DNA from: Weimeria sp002480925
GTDB lineage: Bacteria; Bacillota; Clostridia; Lachnospirales; Lachnospiraceae
Direction of reading: 5' to 3'
NCBI RefSeq assembly: GCF_052064335.1
Contig: NZ_JBQHVU010000002.1
Location: 124,001 to 188,000, forward strand
DNA length: 64,000 nucleotides
In this document: piece by piece, positions 16,823 through 25,553 of the stretch
How the letters are laid out: each line of letters starts with the position of its first letter
Position numbering within the stretch: position 1 is the stretch's first letter
Notes under the pieces: model-generated
The model's input: only the letters and a program-made list of their open reading frames with translations
Told to the model about the DNA's origin: nothing
Databases searched by the model: none
Translations under genes and position numbers: made by a program

Positions 16823-18901
16823 ATGCTTAAATTTGGAAAGGCGGTAGTAAAGAGCAGATTCGTGATACTCATTGCCGCAGTCCTTCTGCTGATACCAACA
16901 GTAATAGGATATGTGAACACCAGAGTCAATTACGATATTCTCTCCTATCTGCCAAAGGACATCGACACAATGAAGGGTGAGGACATGCTCCTTAAGGACT
17001 TCGGTACAGGAGCCTACTCATTTGTCGTAGTAGAGGGGATGGACAACAAGGGTCTTAAGAAAACAGCAGACTCTATATCTGATATCCCTCATGTAAAGAA
17101 GGTCCTCTGGTACGGATCGGTGATGGATATGAATATCCCGAAGGAGGCTCTCCCGGAGAAAGCCTATAAGTTCATCCATAATGCAGACAGTAAATCCGAT
17201 CTGATGATAATCCTCTTCGATCAGGGGATGGCAGAGGACGGGACCATGAAGGCGCTCAATACCATGAATCGGACACTTTCAAAGCAGTGCTTCGTATCAG
17301 GAATGGCCTCTGTGATAAATGATACGGCAAATCTCTCCGAAAGAGAGGTTCCTATCTATGTGATCATAGCTGTAGTGCTCTGCCTCATTGTTCTGATGGT
17401 GACTCTGGATTCGGCCTTTGTGCCTTTACTCTTCCTGATCTCTATAGGAATGGCAGTAATCTACAATCTGGGGACCAACTTCATCCAGGGTCAGATCTCA
17501 TATGTGACCCAGGCTCTGGCGGCGGTGCTTCAGCTGGGTGTTACCATGGACTACTCGATCTTCCTCTGGCACAGCTACGAGGAGCAGCTTAAGGCCTATC
17601 CGGATGACAGAAACAATGCCATGGCACATGCCATTTCAAAGACCTTCCTTTCGATAGCCGGATCCTCTACGACCACTATAGCAGGCTTCATCGCTCTCTG
17701 CTTTATGAGCTTCCGTATAGGACTTGACCTTGGAGTCGTTATGGCAAAGGGAGTGCTTTTTGGACTTGTATCGTGCGTAACCATCCTTCCTTCCCTTATA
17801 CTGGTATTTGATCCTATCGTTAAAAAGACCAATCATAAGGTCATTATGCCTGATCTCGGAAGGATAGCTGACTGGGTAGTAAGACACTGCTATGTATTCT
17901 TTGTTATATTCCTGGCACTTGTGGTACCTGCCTTCTATGGACAGGCCCATACAAAGGTCTACTATGATCTGGCCGGAAAGCTTCCTGATTCCATGCGGAG
18001 CAAGCAGGCCAACCAGAAAATGGATAAGGAGTTCAAGATGGGCGCCACATCCATAATCATTGCTGACTCCTCCCTTCCCGCAGAGAAATCGGACAAGATG
18101 ATAAACGATATCAAGAAGCTTAAGGGCATAAAGATGGCTGTGTCAAAGGATTCGCTTACAGGACCGATGGTGCCGTCCGATGTGATACCGGATACTGTAA
18201 GGGAAGAGATAGACAACGGCAAGAAGCAGCTGATGATAGTTACATCCGAGTACGCGACAGCGACAAGCAAGGTCAACAGGCAGTGTACCCAGATAGAGAA
18301 GATAATAAAGAGATATGACAAGGATGCCATGCTGATAGGTGAGGCGCCTTGTACCAAGGATCTGGTCAGGATCACTAATTCCGACTTCAACCGCGTGAAC
18401 GCAGTATCTATAATAATAGTCTTCTTTATCATACTGATCTCGTTCAAGTCCATATCGATACCTTTCATTCTGGTTGCGGTAATCGAGTTCGCTATCTATA
18501 TAAATATGGCAATACCGTATTATACAGGCACGACGCTTCCTTTCATAGCAAGCATAGTAATAGGCACCATCCAGCTCGGATCGACAGTGGACTACGCTAT
18601 ACTGATGACAAACCGCTACAAGACCAACCGTTACAATGGGCTCGAAAAGAAGGCAGCTATAACCGATGCGCTTCACGGATCGATAACCTCGATAATAGCC
18701 TCGGCTCTTACCTTCTTCGGCGCTACGTTCGGAGTAGCTCTCTATTCAGATATAGATATGATCTCCTCTCTCTGCAATCTGATGGCAAGAGGAGCTCTGA
18801 TAAGTATGGCAGTCGTTATCTTCCTGCTTCCATCTATGTTTATGATCTTTGACAGGGTCATAATTCATACAAGTGCAGGATTTCGTAAAAAGAACGCATA
18901 A
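16823..18901 (+). CDS. MMPL/RND family transporter
   Basis: 692 residues in the classical two-half arrangement: a membrane segment at about 10-30, a soluble loop, five clustered segments (about 180-340), a second segment near 355-375, a second loop, and five more at about 530-685. Both halves carry the RND-like stretch (VTMDYSIFLWHSYEEQ near 240 and STVDYAILMTNRYKTNRY near 590). Such proteins move lipids or hydrophobic compounds, driven by ion gradients. The next gene, 11 bp downstream, encodes an exported heptad-repeat protein of the kind often paired with MMPL proteins in Firmicutes. Substrate unknown. Confidence 0.88.
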   Translation: MLKFGKAVVKSRFVILIAAVLLLIPTVIGYVNTRVNYDILSYLPKDIDTMKGEDMLLKDFGTGAYSFVVVEGMDNKGLKKTADSISDIPHVKKVLWYGSVMDMNIPKEALPEKAYKFIHNADSKSDLMIILFDQGMAEDGTMKALNTMNRTLSKQCFVSGMASVINDTANLSEREVPIYVIIAVVLCLIVLMVTLDSAFVPLLFLISIGMAVIYNLGTNFIQGQISYVTQALAAVLQLGVTMDYSIFLWHSYEEQLKAYPDDRNNAMAHAISKTFLSIAGSSTTTIAGFIALCFMSFRIGLDLGVVMAKGVLFGLVSCVTILPSLILVFDPIVKKTNHKVIMPDLGRIADWVVRHCYVFFVIFLALVVPAFYGQAHTKVYYDLAGKLPDSMRSKQANQKMDKEFKMGATSIIIADSSLPAEKSDKMINDIKKLKGIKMAVSKDSLTGPMVPSDVIPDTVREEIDNGKKQLMIVTSEYATATSKVNRQCTQIEKIIKRYDKDAMLIGEAPCTKDLVRITNSDFNRVNAVSIIIVFFIILISFKSISIPFILVAVIEFAIYINMAIPYYTGTTLPFIASIVIGTIQLGSTVDYAILMTNRYKTNRYNGLEKKAAITDALHGSITSIIASALTFFGATFGVALYSDIDMISSLCNLMARGALISMAVVIFLLPSMFMIFDRVIIHTSAGFRKKNA

Positions 18902-18912
18902 GGAGGAAACAG

Positions 18913-21357
18913 ATGAAGTTTAATGAATTAAAAAAGATCTTCAGCAGGAAGTATATAATAAGAATAGTCGCAGGAGCACTTGTAGTAGGCCTTATCTCTA
19001 CAGGGACAGTGACCTATACTGCGCTTGCCGACAAGGCATCTGCCACGGCAGAGACTACAAACAGCATTGTAGACGGCGATCACCTGAAGGTAGAGAGCAA
19101 GGACTTAGACAAGGATGAGACAGTCTATCTGATAGCAAAGCCAGACGGAACGGTTTCAGATACTATAGTTGCAGCCCATCTGATCAACAAGGATGGAGAG
19201 GATACGATCGAGGACAAGGCCTCTGATCTTACCGATATCACCAATACAAACGGCAATGAAAAGTATACAAAGGACGGAGACAAGCTGACCTGGCAGGCCG
19301 GGGGCAATGATATTTACTATCAGGGACATACCACGAAGGAAGCCCCTGTCACAGTAAAGGTCACATATACTCTTGATGGCAATGAGGTGACACCGGAGGA
19401 GCTGGCAGGCAAGAGCGGCCACGTAAAGATCCGCTATGATTATACAAACAATACCAGCTTCGAGGAAAAGGTAAACGGCCAGAAGGTTTCGACAGTAGTT
19501 CCATTTGCAGCCATGACCGGTATGATCTTAAACGATGACTTCACGAACGTAAAGGTCTCAAACGGTCGTATTATCCAGAACGGGACCAAGACCATAGCCT
19601 TAGGCTATGCTCTTCCCGGAGTAAAGGATTCACTTGAGAAGTCCGGCGGATCCTTTGACAAGGACCTCTCCCTTCCGGATTCATTTGAGCTCGAGGCCGA
19701 TGTGAAGAATTTCGATCTTGAGACTCAGATGACAGCTCTTGTCGATGCATCAAACATGATGACATCTGATTCAGAGTCCATGGGAGATCTGGGAAATGAT
19801 ATGGACAAGCTTTCCGATGCCTCTGACCAGCTGAAGGATGGAGCAGGAAAGCTTAAGGACGGAGCAGGAAAGCTAAAGACTGGAGCAGGAAAGCTTGTGG
19901 ACGGAAGCGGCCAGCTTACAGACGGACTTTCATCTCTTATGGATGGATCTGATTCATTATCATCCGGTGCTCTTTCACTTTCAAAGGGCTTAAAGGGCTA
20001 CACCTCAGGAGTGAGCCAGCTTAATGGAGGAATAGTTAAGCTTCGCAGCGGACTTGCTCCTTTAAAGACCTCATTCCCGGCTCTTTCAAAGGAACTCACA
20101 AGTGGTGATCTCTTAAAGCAGCTGTCCCAGCTTTCAGCAGGAGTAGGAGCCTTAAAGAAGGGATCTGACCAGATCCTTGCTGGATACGCAGGAGACGGCA
20201 CAGAGAATAATCCGGGCCTGGTAAACAGCATGGACAAGCTTCAAGCCGGCTCAAAGCAGGTTTCAGATGCAGCAGCCTCTGTTTCGGATGGTGCAGCTGC
20301 ACTTGACAAGGGCATTTCCTCGATAAATACAGTCCTTGACGGAGCAGGAAAACAGTTTGCGTCACAGTCAGATGCGGCAATAACTCAGCAGATCGATCAG
20401 AAGCTGAATGGAAATGCAGAGGTAATAGGTCTTCTCCGTAAGATGCAGATCTTAGGAGCTGATGAGAAGATAAGCCTTGATAACATAGATACTGTAACAC
20501 AGAAGTTCACTGGAGCTCAGACCCAGGTCATTACAGCACTAGCTGCAGCCTATGGTGGAGACAGTGCGAAGGCCACAGCCGCCTACTATCAGGTACTTGA
20601 TGGACTCCATCAGGTAGAGGCAGCAAGGACTGCTCTTGACAGTGCAAAAAAGCAGCTGACCCAGACCCTTTCAGGAGAAAGCGTGGCAGGATCTGTAAAG
20701 AAGCTTGCCGACGGATCAAAGCAGCTTAAGGATGGCTCTGCAAAGTTGTCAGCAGGAGCAAAGTCAGTAAGCGACGGAGTAAGCGCCGCTGATCAGGGAG
20801 TAAAGAAGCTCTATGAGGGACAGAAGCAGCTTTCCTCAGGAATAGACACCATGAATTCATCTGTCGGCTCGGCAAATATCAGCGAGTCGGACCTCAAGGG
20901 TATCTCAGGTCTTTCCACAAAGCTTGACAGCCTGCTTTCAGGAGTAGATGCGCTCTACAGTGGAAGCAAGAAGCTTGTCTCCAATAATCCTGCTCTTACA
21001 AGCGGAGCCTCAAAGCTTTCATCCGGAGCCAATGCCCTTTCAAGCGGAGCCTCAAAGCTCTATAATGGCTCGGTAAAGCTTGGAAACGGGATCGACTCCC
21101 TCTATAACGGAGCAGGAGACCTTTCAGACGGAGCAGCAGATCTCTATGACGGCATTGTTAAGTTCGATAAGGAAGGAATAGAGAAGCTTATAAACAGCTA
21201 CAATGGCGATATCAGGCCACTCGCAGACCATCTGAGGGCTACGATCGACGCAGGAGAGAGCTACGAGAGCTTCAGCGGACTTGCAGATGGCAAGAGCGGA
21301 GCCGTAAAGTTCCTCTACAGGATGGATTCTATCGAAGCTCCTTCAGACAAGGACTGA
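18913..21357 (+). CDS. Exported heptad-repeat (xxxLxxG) protein, YhgE-like extracellular partner of MMPL
   Basis: 814 residues. One N-terminal membrane segment or signal (IIRIVAGALVVGLISTGTVTY, about 16-36), then a beta-rich region to about residue 270, then long runs of seven-residue repeats of the form L-K-D-G-A-G-K and L-S-S-G-A-S-K (about 305-430 and 590-750). These are the x-x-x-L-x-x-G heptads known from YhgE/Pip-type proteins. YhgE itself ends in several membrane segments; this protein has none at its C-terminus. It is therefore probably a membrane-anchored external rod that works with the MMPL transporter encoded 11 bp upstream. AGGAGGAAACAG precedes the start. Confidence 0.8.
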   Translation: MKFNELKKIFSRKYIIRIVAGALVVGLISTGTVTYTALADKASATAETTNSIVDGDHLKVESKDLDKDETVYLIAKPDGTVSDTIVAAHLINKDGEDTIEDKASDLTDITNTNGNEKYTKDGDKLTWQAGGNDIYYQGHTTKEAPVTVKVTYTLDGNEVTPEELAGKSGHVKIRYDYTNNTSFEEKVNGQKVSTVVPFAAMTGMILNDDFTNVKVSNGRIIQNGTKTIALGYALPGVKDSLEKSGGSFDKDLSLPDSFELEADVKNFDLETQMTALVDASNMMTSDSESMGDLGNDMDKLSDASDQLKDGAGKLKDGAGKLKTGAGKLVDGSGQLTDGLSSLMDGSDSLSSGALSLSKGLKGYTSGVSQLNGGIVKLRSGLAPLKTSFPALSKELTSGDLLKQLSQLSAGVGALKKGSDQILAGYAGDGTENNPGLVNSMDKLQAGSKQVSDAAASVSDGAAALDKGISSINTVLDGAGKQFASQSDAAITQQIDQKLNGNAEVIGLLRKMQILGADEKISLDNIDTVTQKFTGAQTQVITALAAAYGGDSAKATAAYYQVLDGLHQVEAARTALDSAKKQLTQTLSGESVAGSVKKLADGSKQLKDGSAKLSAGAKSVSDGVSAADQGVKKLYEGQKQLSSGIDTMNSSVGSANISESDLKGISGLSTKLDSLLSGVDALYSGSKKLVSNNPALTSGASKLSSGANALSSGASKLYNGSVKLGNGIDSLYNGAGDLSDGAADLYDGIVKFDKEGIEKLINSYNGDIRPLADHLRATIDAGESYESFSGLADGKSGAVKFLYRMDSIEAPSDKD

Positions 21358-21415
21358 TTTGACAAGATCTATATGAAAGGATTATACTGATTCCGGCTTT
21401 ATGGAAACAGTAGTA

Positions 21416-21447
21416 AGCCCCGGCAGGAGAACCTGCCAGGGCTTTTG
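21416..21447 (+). terminator. Terminator of the MMPL operon
   Basis: AGCCC-C-GGCAGG, loop AGAA, CCTGCC-A-GGGCT followed by TTTTGTCTTT. Confidence 0.85.
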
Positions 21448-21467
21448 TCTTTATCCGGAGGAATGCT

Positions 21468-22247
21468 ATGAGATTTCGTCCATGTATAGATATCCATGAT
21501 GGAAAGGTAAAGCAGATAGTTGGCTCAAGCCTTGATGACAGGACTGATAAGGCAGAGGAGAACTTTGTCGCAGAAAATGGAGCGGAGAGCTTCGCCAGGC
21601 TCTATCAGTCACAGGGACTTTCAGGCGGCCATGTGATAATCTTAAATGCCAGGGGGACAGAGGAGTATCAGCAGTCAAAGAGACAGGCGCTTGCAGCCTT
21701 GTATGCCTATCCGCATGGCCTTATGGTCGGAGGAGGACTTGATGATACCAATGTAATGGAGTTTCTCGATGCAGGGGCATCTCACGGTATCTTTACAAGC
21801 TATATATTCTCCGATGGACAGATCCAGATGGACCGGCTCAGGAAGCTGGTTTCCGTCGCAGGAAAGGACCATATCACCCTTGATCTCTCCTGCAGGAAAA
21901 GAGACGGGAGCTACTATGTCGTTACCGACAGATGGCAGCGCTTTACAGACCAGAAGCTGTCGGTCTCCCTTCTCGAGTATCTTGACAGTTACTGTGATGA
22001 ATTCCTTATACATGCTGCTGACGTCGAGGGCAAAAGGGCCGGCTGTGACAGGGAGCTCCTTTCCATCCTTTCTGACTATGATGGAGCGCCCCTGACCTAT
22101 GCCGGAGGAGTAGGAAGCTACGATGATCTTCGTGAGATAAAGCGCCTTACAGGCGGAAGGATAGATATAACTATAGGCAGTGCGCTTGATATTTTCGGCG
22201 GTGCCCTTGAAATGAAAAAGATTTTAAGTATAATAAAAGAGGATTGA
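21468..22247 (+). CDS. hisA: ProFAR isomerase HisA, eukaryotic (HIS6-like) type
   Basis: 259 residues. It isomerises ProFAR to PRFAR in histidine synthesis. The sequence follows yeast HIS6 rather than standard bacterial HisA: CIDIHDGKVKQIVG at the start, VGGGLDDTN (about 87), DLSCRK (about 138), FLIHAADVEG (about 180) and TIGSALDIFGG near the end, all in HIS6 order. These keep the two catalytic Asp (first in CIDIH, second in HAADVEG) and the phosphate-binding Gly motifs. It sits with dapF and dapL, not with other his genes, although hisS follows 3 kb later. The start follows CCGGAGGAATGCT. Confidence 0.88.
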   Translation: MRFRPCIDIHDGKVKQIVGSSLDDRTDKAEENFVAENGAESFARLYQSQGLSGGHVIILNARGTEEYQQSKRQALAALYAYPHGLMVGGGLDDTNVMEFLDAGASHGIFTSYIFSDGQIQMDRLRKLVSVAGKDHITLDLSCRKRDGSYYVVTDRWQRFTDQKLSVSLLEYLDSYCDEFLIHAADVEGKRAGCDRELLSILSDYDGAPLTYAGGVGSYDDLREIKRLTGGRIDITIGSALDIFGGALEMKKILSIIKED

Positions 22248-22263
22248 ATTAAGGAGAGATAAA

Positions 22264-23157
22264 ATGACATCATTTGATTTCACAAAGATGCACGGCATCG
22301 GAAATGATTATGTCTATGTCGACTGTACTAAAAGAGATATAGAGGATCCGGCCTCGGTAGCCAGATTTGTAAGCGACAGACATTTCGGCATCGGCTCGGA
22401 CGGCCTTATCCTGATAAAGAACAGCAGCACATGTGACTTTAAGATGGATATGTACAATGCAGACGGCTCAAGAGGCGAGATGTGCGGAAACGGTATCAGA
22501 TGCGTTGCAAAGTATGTCTATGACAACCATCTGACAGACAAGACCGAGATAAGCGTAGAGACCCTTGCCGGTGTGAAGACCCTTCTTCTTACAGTAAAGG
22601 ATAGCAGGGTGGATTCAGTTCTTGTCGATATGGGACGCCCTGTCCTTGACTCGAGAAGGATCCCGGTCACATTTCCAAAGGATCAGATGGTAAACGAGCC
22701 TATGGAGGTCGATGGCAATATTTTCCGCGTGACATGCGTATCAATGGGGAATCCCCACTGCGTGATCTTTACCGATGAGGATGTAAGGACTATCGATCTG
22801 CCTCATATAGGGCCTCTTTTCGAGAATCATCCTACCTTTCCTCAAAGGATCAATACCGAGTTCGCCAATATTCTCGACAGGAAAAATATCCGTATGAGAG
22901 TCTGGGAGAGAGGAAGCGGAGAGACCCTGGCCTGCGGGACCGGGGCATGTGCTACAGCAGTCGCAGCAGCAGTAAACGGTCTTACGGATGATCAGGTGAC
23001 TATCCATCTGTTAGGAGGCGACCTTATGGTGCACTATGACAGGGAAAAGGATACTGTTTTGATGAGGGGCAGCGCTACTACAGTTTTCACAGGACATATA
23101 GAGATACCGGATTCCTTCGAGAAGGATGATGTGAAGATATACGAACCAAAGAAGTAA
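22264..23157 (+). CDS. dapF: Diaminopimelate epimerase
   Basis: 297 residues. It converts LL- to meso-diaminopimelate for lysine and peptidoglycan. The two catalytic Cys sit in conserved settings: YNADGSRGEMCGNGIRC (Cys near 79) and ETLACGTGACATAVAA (Cys near 225). MHGIGNDYVYVD at the start and GNPHCVIF near 163 are typical. ATG 22264 follows AAGGAGAGATAAA. 16 bp after hisA and 11 bp before dapL, in one operon. Confidence 0.96.
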   Translation: MTSFDFTKMHGIGNDYVYVDCTKRDIEDPASVARFVSDRHFGIGSDGLILIKNSSTCDFKMDMYNADGSRGEMCGNGIRCVAKYVYDNHLTDKTEISVETLAGVKTLLLTVKDSRVDSVLVDMGRPVLDSRRIPVTFPKDQMVNEPMEVDGNIFRVTCVSMGNPHCVIFTDEDVRTIDLPHIGPLFENHPTFPQRINTEFANILDRKNIRMRVWERGSGETLACGTGACATAVAAAVNGLTDDQVTIHLLGGDLMVHYDREKDTVLMRGSATTVFTGHIEIPDSFEKDDVKIYEPKK

Positions 23158-23168
23158 AGGAGCAAGCA

Positions 23169-24383
23169 ATGTATCAGGTTAATACAAATTATTTGAAACT
23201 TCCGGGAAGCTATCTGTTTTCGACTATTGCCAAAAAGGTGGCCGCATTCCAGCAGGCCAATCCGGACAAGCAGATCATAAGGCTTGGAATAGGCGATGTG
23301 ACCCAGCCTCTGCCTAAGGTCGTAATAGACGCCCTTCACAAGGCAGTTGACGAACAGGCAAGTGCAGAAACCTTCCGTGGCTATGCACCTGACCTTGGCT
23401 ATGATTTCTTGAGAAACGCCATAGCAGAGCACGACTACAGGTCAAGAGGATGCGATATCAGCCCTGATGAGATCTTTGTTTCAGATGGCGCCAAGAGCGA
23501 TTCAGGAAATATTCAGGAGCTTTTCTCAAAGGATAATCGTATAGCAGTAACTGACCCTGTATATCCGGTATATGTGGATTCAAATGTAATGGGCGGCCGC
23601 TGCGGTAATTATGATCCTCATACAGGTATGTGGGATCAGGTTGTCTATCTGCCTTGCACAGCGGAGAATGACTTTGTTCCTGACTTCCCGGATCAGGATC
23701 CTGATATCATCTATCTCTGCCTGCCTAATAATCCTACAGGGACCACGTTGAAGAAGGACCAGCTGCAGAAATGGGTTGATTATGCAAACAATAAGAATGC
23801 GATCATTATCTTTGATGCAGCCTATGAGCACTATATTTCTACTCCTGACGTACCTCATTCGATCTATGAGTGTGACGGAGCAAGGGACTGCTGTATAGAG
23901 ATCAGATCCTTCTCAAAGACCGCCGGTTTCACAGGTCTTCGTCTTGGATTTACCGTGGTTCCGAAGTCGCTTAAATGCGGAGATGCCTCACTTCATGATA
24001 TGTGGGCCCGTCGTCACGGGACCAAGTTCAACGGCGCTCCTTACATAGTTCAGCGCGCCGGAGAGGCTATCTACTCCGAGGAGGGTCAGAAGGAGGTAGC
24101 AGACTTAGTCAGCTACTACATGGAGAATGCCCGCATGATAAGAGAGGGCCTTACTGCGGCAGGCTTTACCTGCTACGGCGGCGTAGACGCTCCTTATATC
24201 TGGATGAAGACACCGGATGGAATGACAAGCTGGGATTTCTTCGACTATCTTCTCGAGAAGGCAAATGTTGTAGGAACCCCTGGAAGCGGCTTTGGCCCGT
24301 CAGGAGAAGGCTATTTCCGTCTGACAGCATTCGGAACCCACGAGAACACGAAGGCAGCACTGGAAAGGATTAAGAGGCTGTAA
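23169..24383 (+). CDS. dapL: LL-diaminopimelate aminotransferase
   Basis: 404 residues, PLP class I/II aminotransferase fold. It makes LL-DAP from tetrahydrodipicolinate in one step, bypassing dapC/D/E. Family marks: RLGIGDVTQPLP (about 41), CLPNNPTGTTLKKDQL near 189, and the PLP-binding Lys in SFSKTAGFTGLRLGF near 250. The neighbour dapF uses its product. SD is AAAGGAGCAAGC. The structured repeat at 24384 begins immediately after its stop codon. Confidence 0.95.
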   Translation: MYQVNTNYLKLPGSYLFSTIAKKVAAFQQANPDKQIIRLGIGDVTQPLPKVVIDALHKAVDEQASAETFRGYAPDLGYDFLRNAIAEHDYRSRGCDISPDEIFVSDGAKSDSGNIQELFSKDNRIAVTDPVYPVYVDSNVMGGRCGNYDPHTGMWDQVVYLPCTAENDFVPDFPDQDPDIIYLCLPNNPTGTTLKKDQLQKWVDYANNKNAIIIFDAAYEHYISTPDVPHSIYECDGARDCCIEIRSFSKTAGFTGLRLGFTVVPKSLKCGDASLHDMWARRHGTKFNGAPYIVQRAGEAIYSEEGQKEVADLVSYYMENARMIREGLTAAGFTCYGGVDAPYIWMKTPDGMTSWDFFDYLLEKANVVGTPGSGFGPSGEGYFRLTAFGTHENTKAALERIKRL

Positions 24384-24498
24384 GCCTGTAGGTAAGAGCG
24401 AGTCGAAGACGAAGCTCGAACCACAGGCGAGGCCGCTGTCTGAGATTAGCGAGAACGAGTCGAAGACGAAGTTCGAGCTTAACGAAGACAGCTTCCTT
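24384..24498 (+). repeat. Structured repeat element, copy A (two-arm, covarying)
   Basis: A 115-base element starting right after the dapL stop. Two arms fold alike. Arm 1: GCCTGT (24384-24389) pairs with ACAGGC (24423-24428); inside, GGT/ACC, an AA/GA step, GAGC/GCTC, a GA/GAA step, GTC/GAC and a GAA loop. Arm 2: GAGG-CC-GCTGTCT (24429-24441) pairs with AGACAGC-TT-CCTT (24486-24498); inside, AGC/GCT, a GA/GA step, GAAC/GTTC, a GA/GAA step, GTC/GAC and a GAA loop. Copy B at 49457 has the same design with different but still paired bases. I do not recognise it as a named RNA family. Confidence 0.75.
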
Positions 24499-24533
24499 GG
24501 CCGAAAGCATAGAGATGAAGACGAGCGATGTGC

Positions 24534-24736
24534 GAGGTCAGAGGTCAGAGGTCAGAGGTGCGAGGTCAGAGGTCAGAGGTCAGAGGTGCGAGGTAACCCC
24601 TAATCCCTCAAACCTCACCCCTCGCACCTCACCCCTCACCCCTCACCCCTCATCCTGACCCCTCAAACCTCACACCTCATCCTGACCCCTCACACCTCAA
24701 ACCTCACACCTCAAACCTAAAACCTCACACCTAAAA
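24534..24736. repeat. Heptamer repeat array (GAGGTCA then ACCTCAC) before a start codon
   Basis: The purine half (24534-about 24596) is built from GAGGTCA with some GAGGTGC units. The longer pyrimidine half (to 24736) is built from ACCTCAC, ACCTCAA and CCCCTCA units. The halves are inverted and could pair over at least a dozen bases. The array ends ACCTCACACCTAAAA and is followed after one base by the ATG of the phosphohydrolase gene. Related arrays lie at 56129 and 58651. The short stretch 24499-24533 between the structured repeat and the array may be a decayed third arm. Confidence 0.85.
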
Positions 24737-24737
24737 T

Positions 24738-25481
24738 ATGCTCTACGCACTTGGTGATCTCCACCTTTCCTTTTCAAACCCTGAGAAATCTCAGGAGAGA
24801 TTCGGGAAGGTCTGGAAGGATCATGAATGGAAAGCAAAAAAGAATATAGAACGACTGGTTAAGCCAGAGGATACGCTTGTCCTTACCGGCGATCATTCCT
24901 GGGGGAATAATCTGGACCAGTGCCATAAGGACCTGGACTTTATTGCAGATTTTCCGGGAAGGAAGATTCTGCTGCGTGGAAACCACGACCATTTCTGGGA
25001 CGCAGGTAAGACAAGGAAGCTTAATGAATGGGCAGACGGCAGACTTCTTTTCCTGCAGAACAATTTTTATCCATATAAGGACTATGCTCTGGTAGGCACA
25101 AAGGGATTCTGCTTTGAAGGCCCTTTTTATGTGAACACGATAAATGGGATGATAACAGGCTACGACAGGGCAGCCTATGAGCATTCTCTTGTCCTTATAG
25201 AGCGAGAGAGAAAGCGCCTCTGCGTTAGCATCGAGGCCGCGAGAGCAGCAGGCTTCAGTAAATTCATTATTTTTCTTCATTATCCTCCTACGTCGATCCT
25301 TGAGAACGATTCGGTCTTTACACGTATAGCAGAGGAGATCGGTGCCGAGCAGGTCATATATTCTCACAGCCACGGCAAGGAGAGATTTCACGACAGTATC
25401 CAGGGAAGCTACCACGGAGTCAAGTATTCGCTTGTGTCAGGGGATTATCTGAATTTCAGACCGAAGAAGGTGCTTGGATAA
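24738..25481 (+). CDS. Metallophosphoesterase (predicted phosphohydrolase)
   Basis: 247 residues. Calcineurin-like phosphoesterase motifs in order: GDLHLSF (residues 6-12), LTGDHSWG (about 49, where many relatives have GDISW), LLRGNHDHFWD (about 77), FLHYPPTS (about 177) and YSHSHGKERFH (about 210). All metal ligands appear present. It is about the usual length of the COG1768-type phosphohydrolases. Substrate unknown. No Shine-Dalgarno is visible: the heptamer array runs to the start codon, so initiation may be weak, leaderless or dependent on an internal promoter. Confidence 0.85.
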   Translation: MLYALGDLHLSFSNPEKSQERFGKVWKDHEWKAKKNIERLVKPEDTLVLTGDHSWGNNLDQCHKDLDFIADFPGRKILLRGNHDHFWDAGKTRKLNEWADGRLLFLQNNFYPYKDYALVGTKGFCFEGPFYVNTINGMITGYDRAAYEHSLVLIERERKRLCVSIEAARAAGFSKFIIFLHYPPTSILENDSVFTRIAEEIGAEQVIYSHSHGKERFHDSIQGSYHGVKYSLVSGDYLNFRPKKVLG

Positions 25482-25553
25482 TATTAAAAAACATTTCCCT
25501 TTTTCCCCGAAATGTACTAAAATAGTAAATACTTGTATTTAGGAGGAAAGACA

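Noticed and set aside
17962..18676. Antisense ORFs of 168 and 177 residues within the MMPL gene
   Set aside because: They lie opposite a well-conserved transporter, have no SD and no recognisable domains; they arise from codon bias on the other strand.
24534..24736. CRISPR array
   Set aside because: Units are seven bases and contiguous, without spacers; no cas genes in the window.
25482..25553. T-box leader for hisS-aspS
   Set aside because: The gap is about 70 bp, too short, with only a weak hairpin and no T-box sequence.
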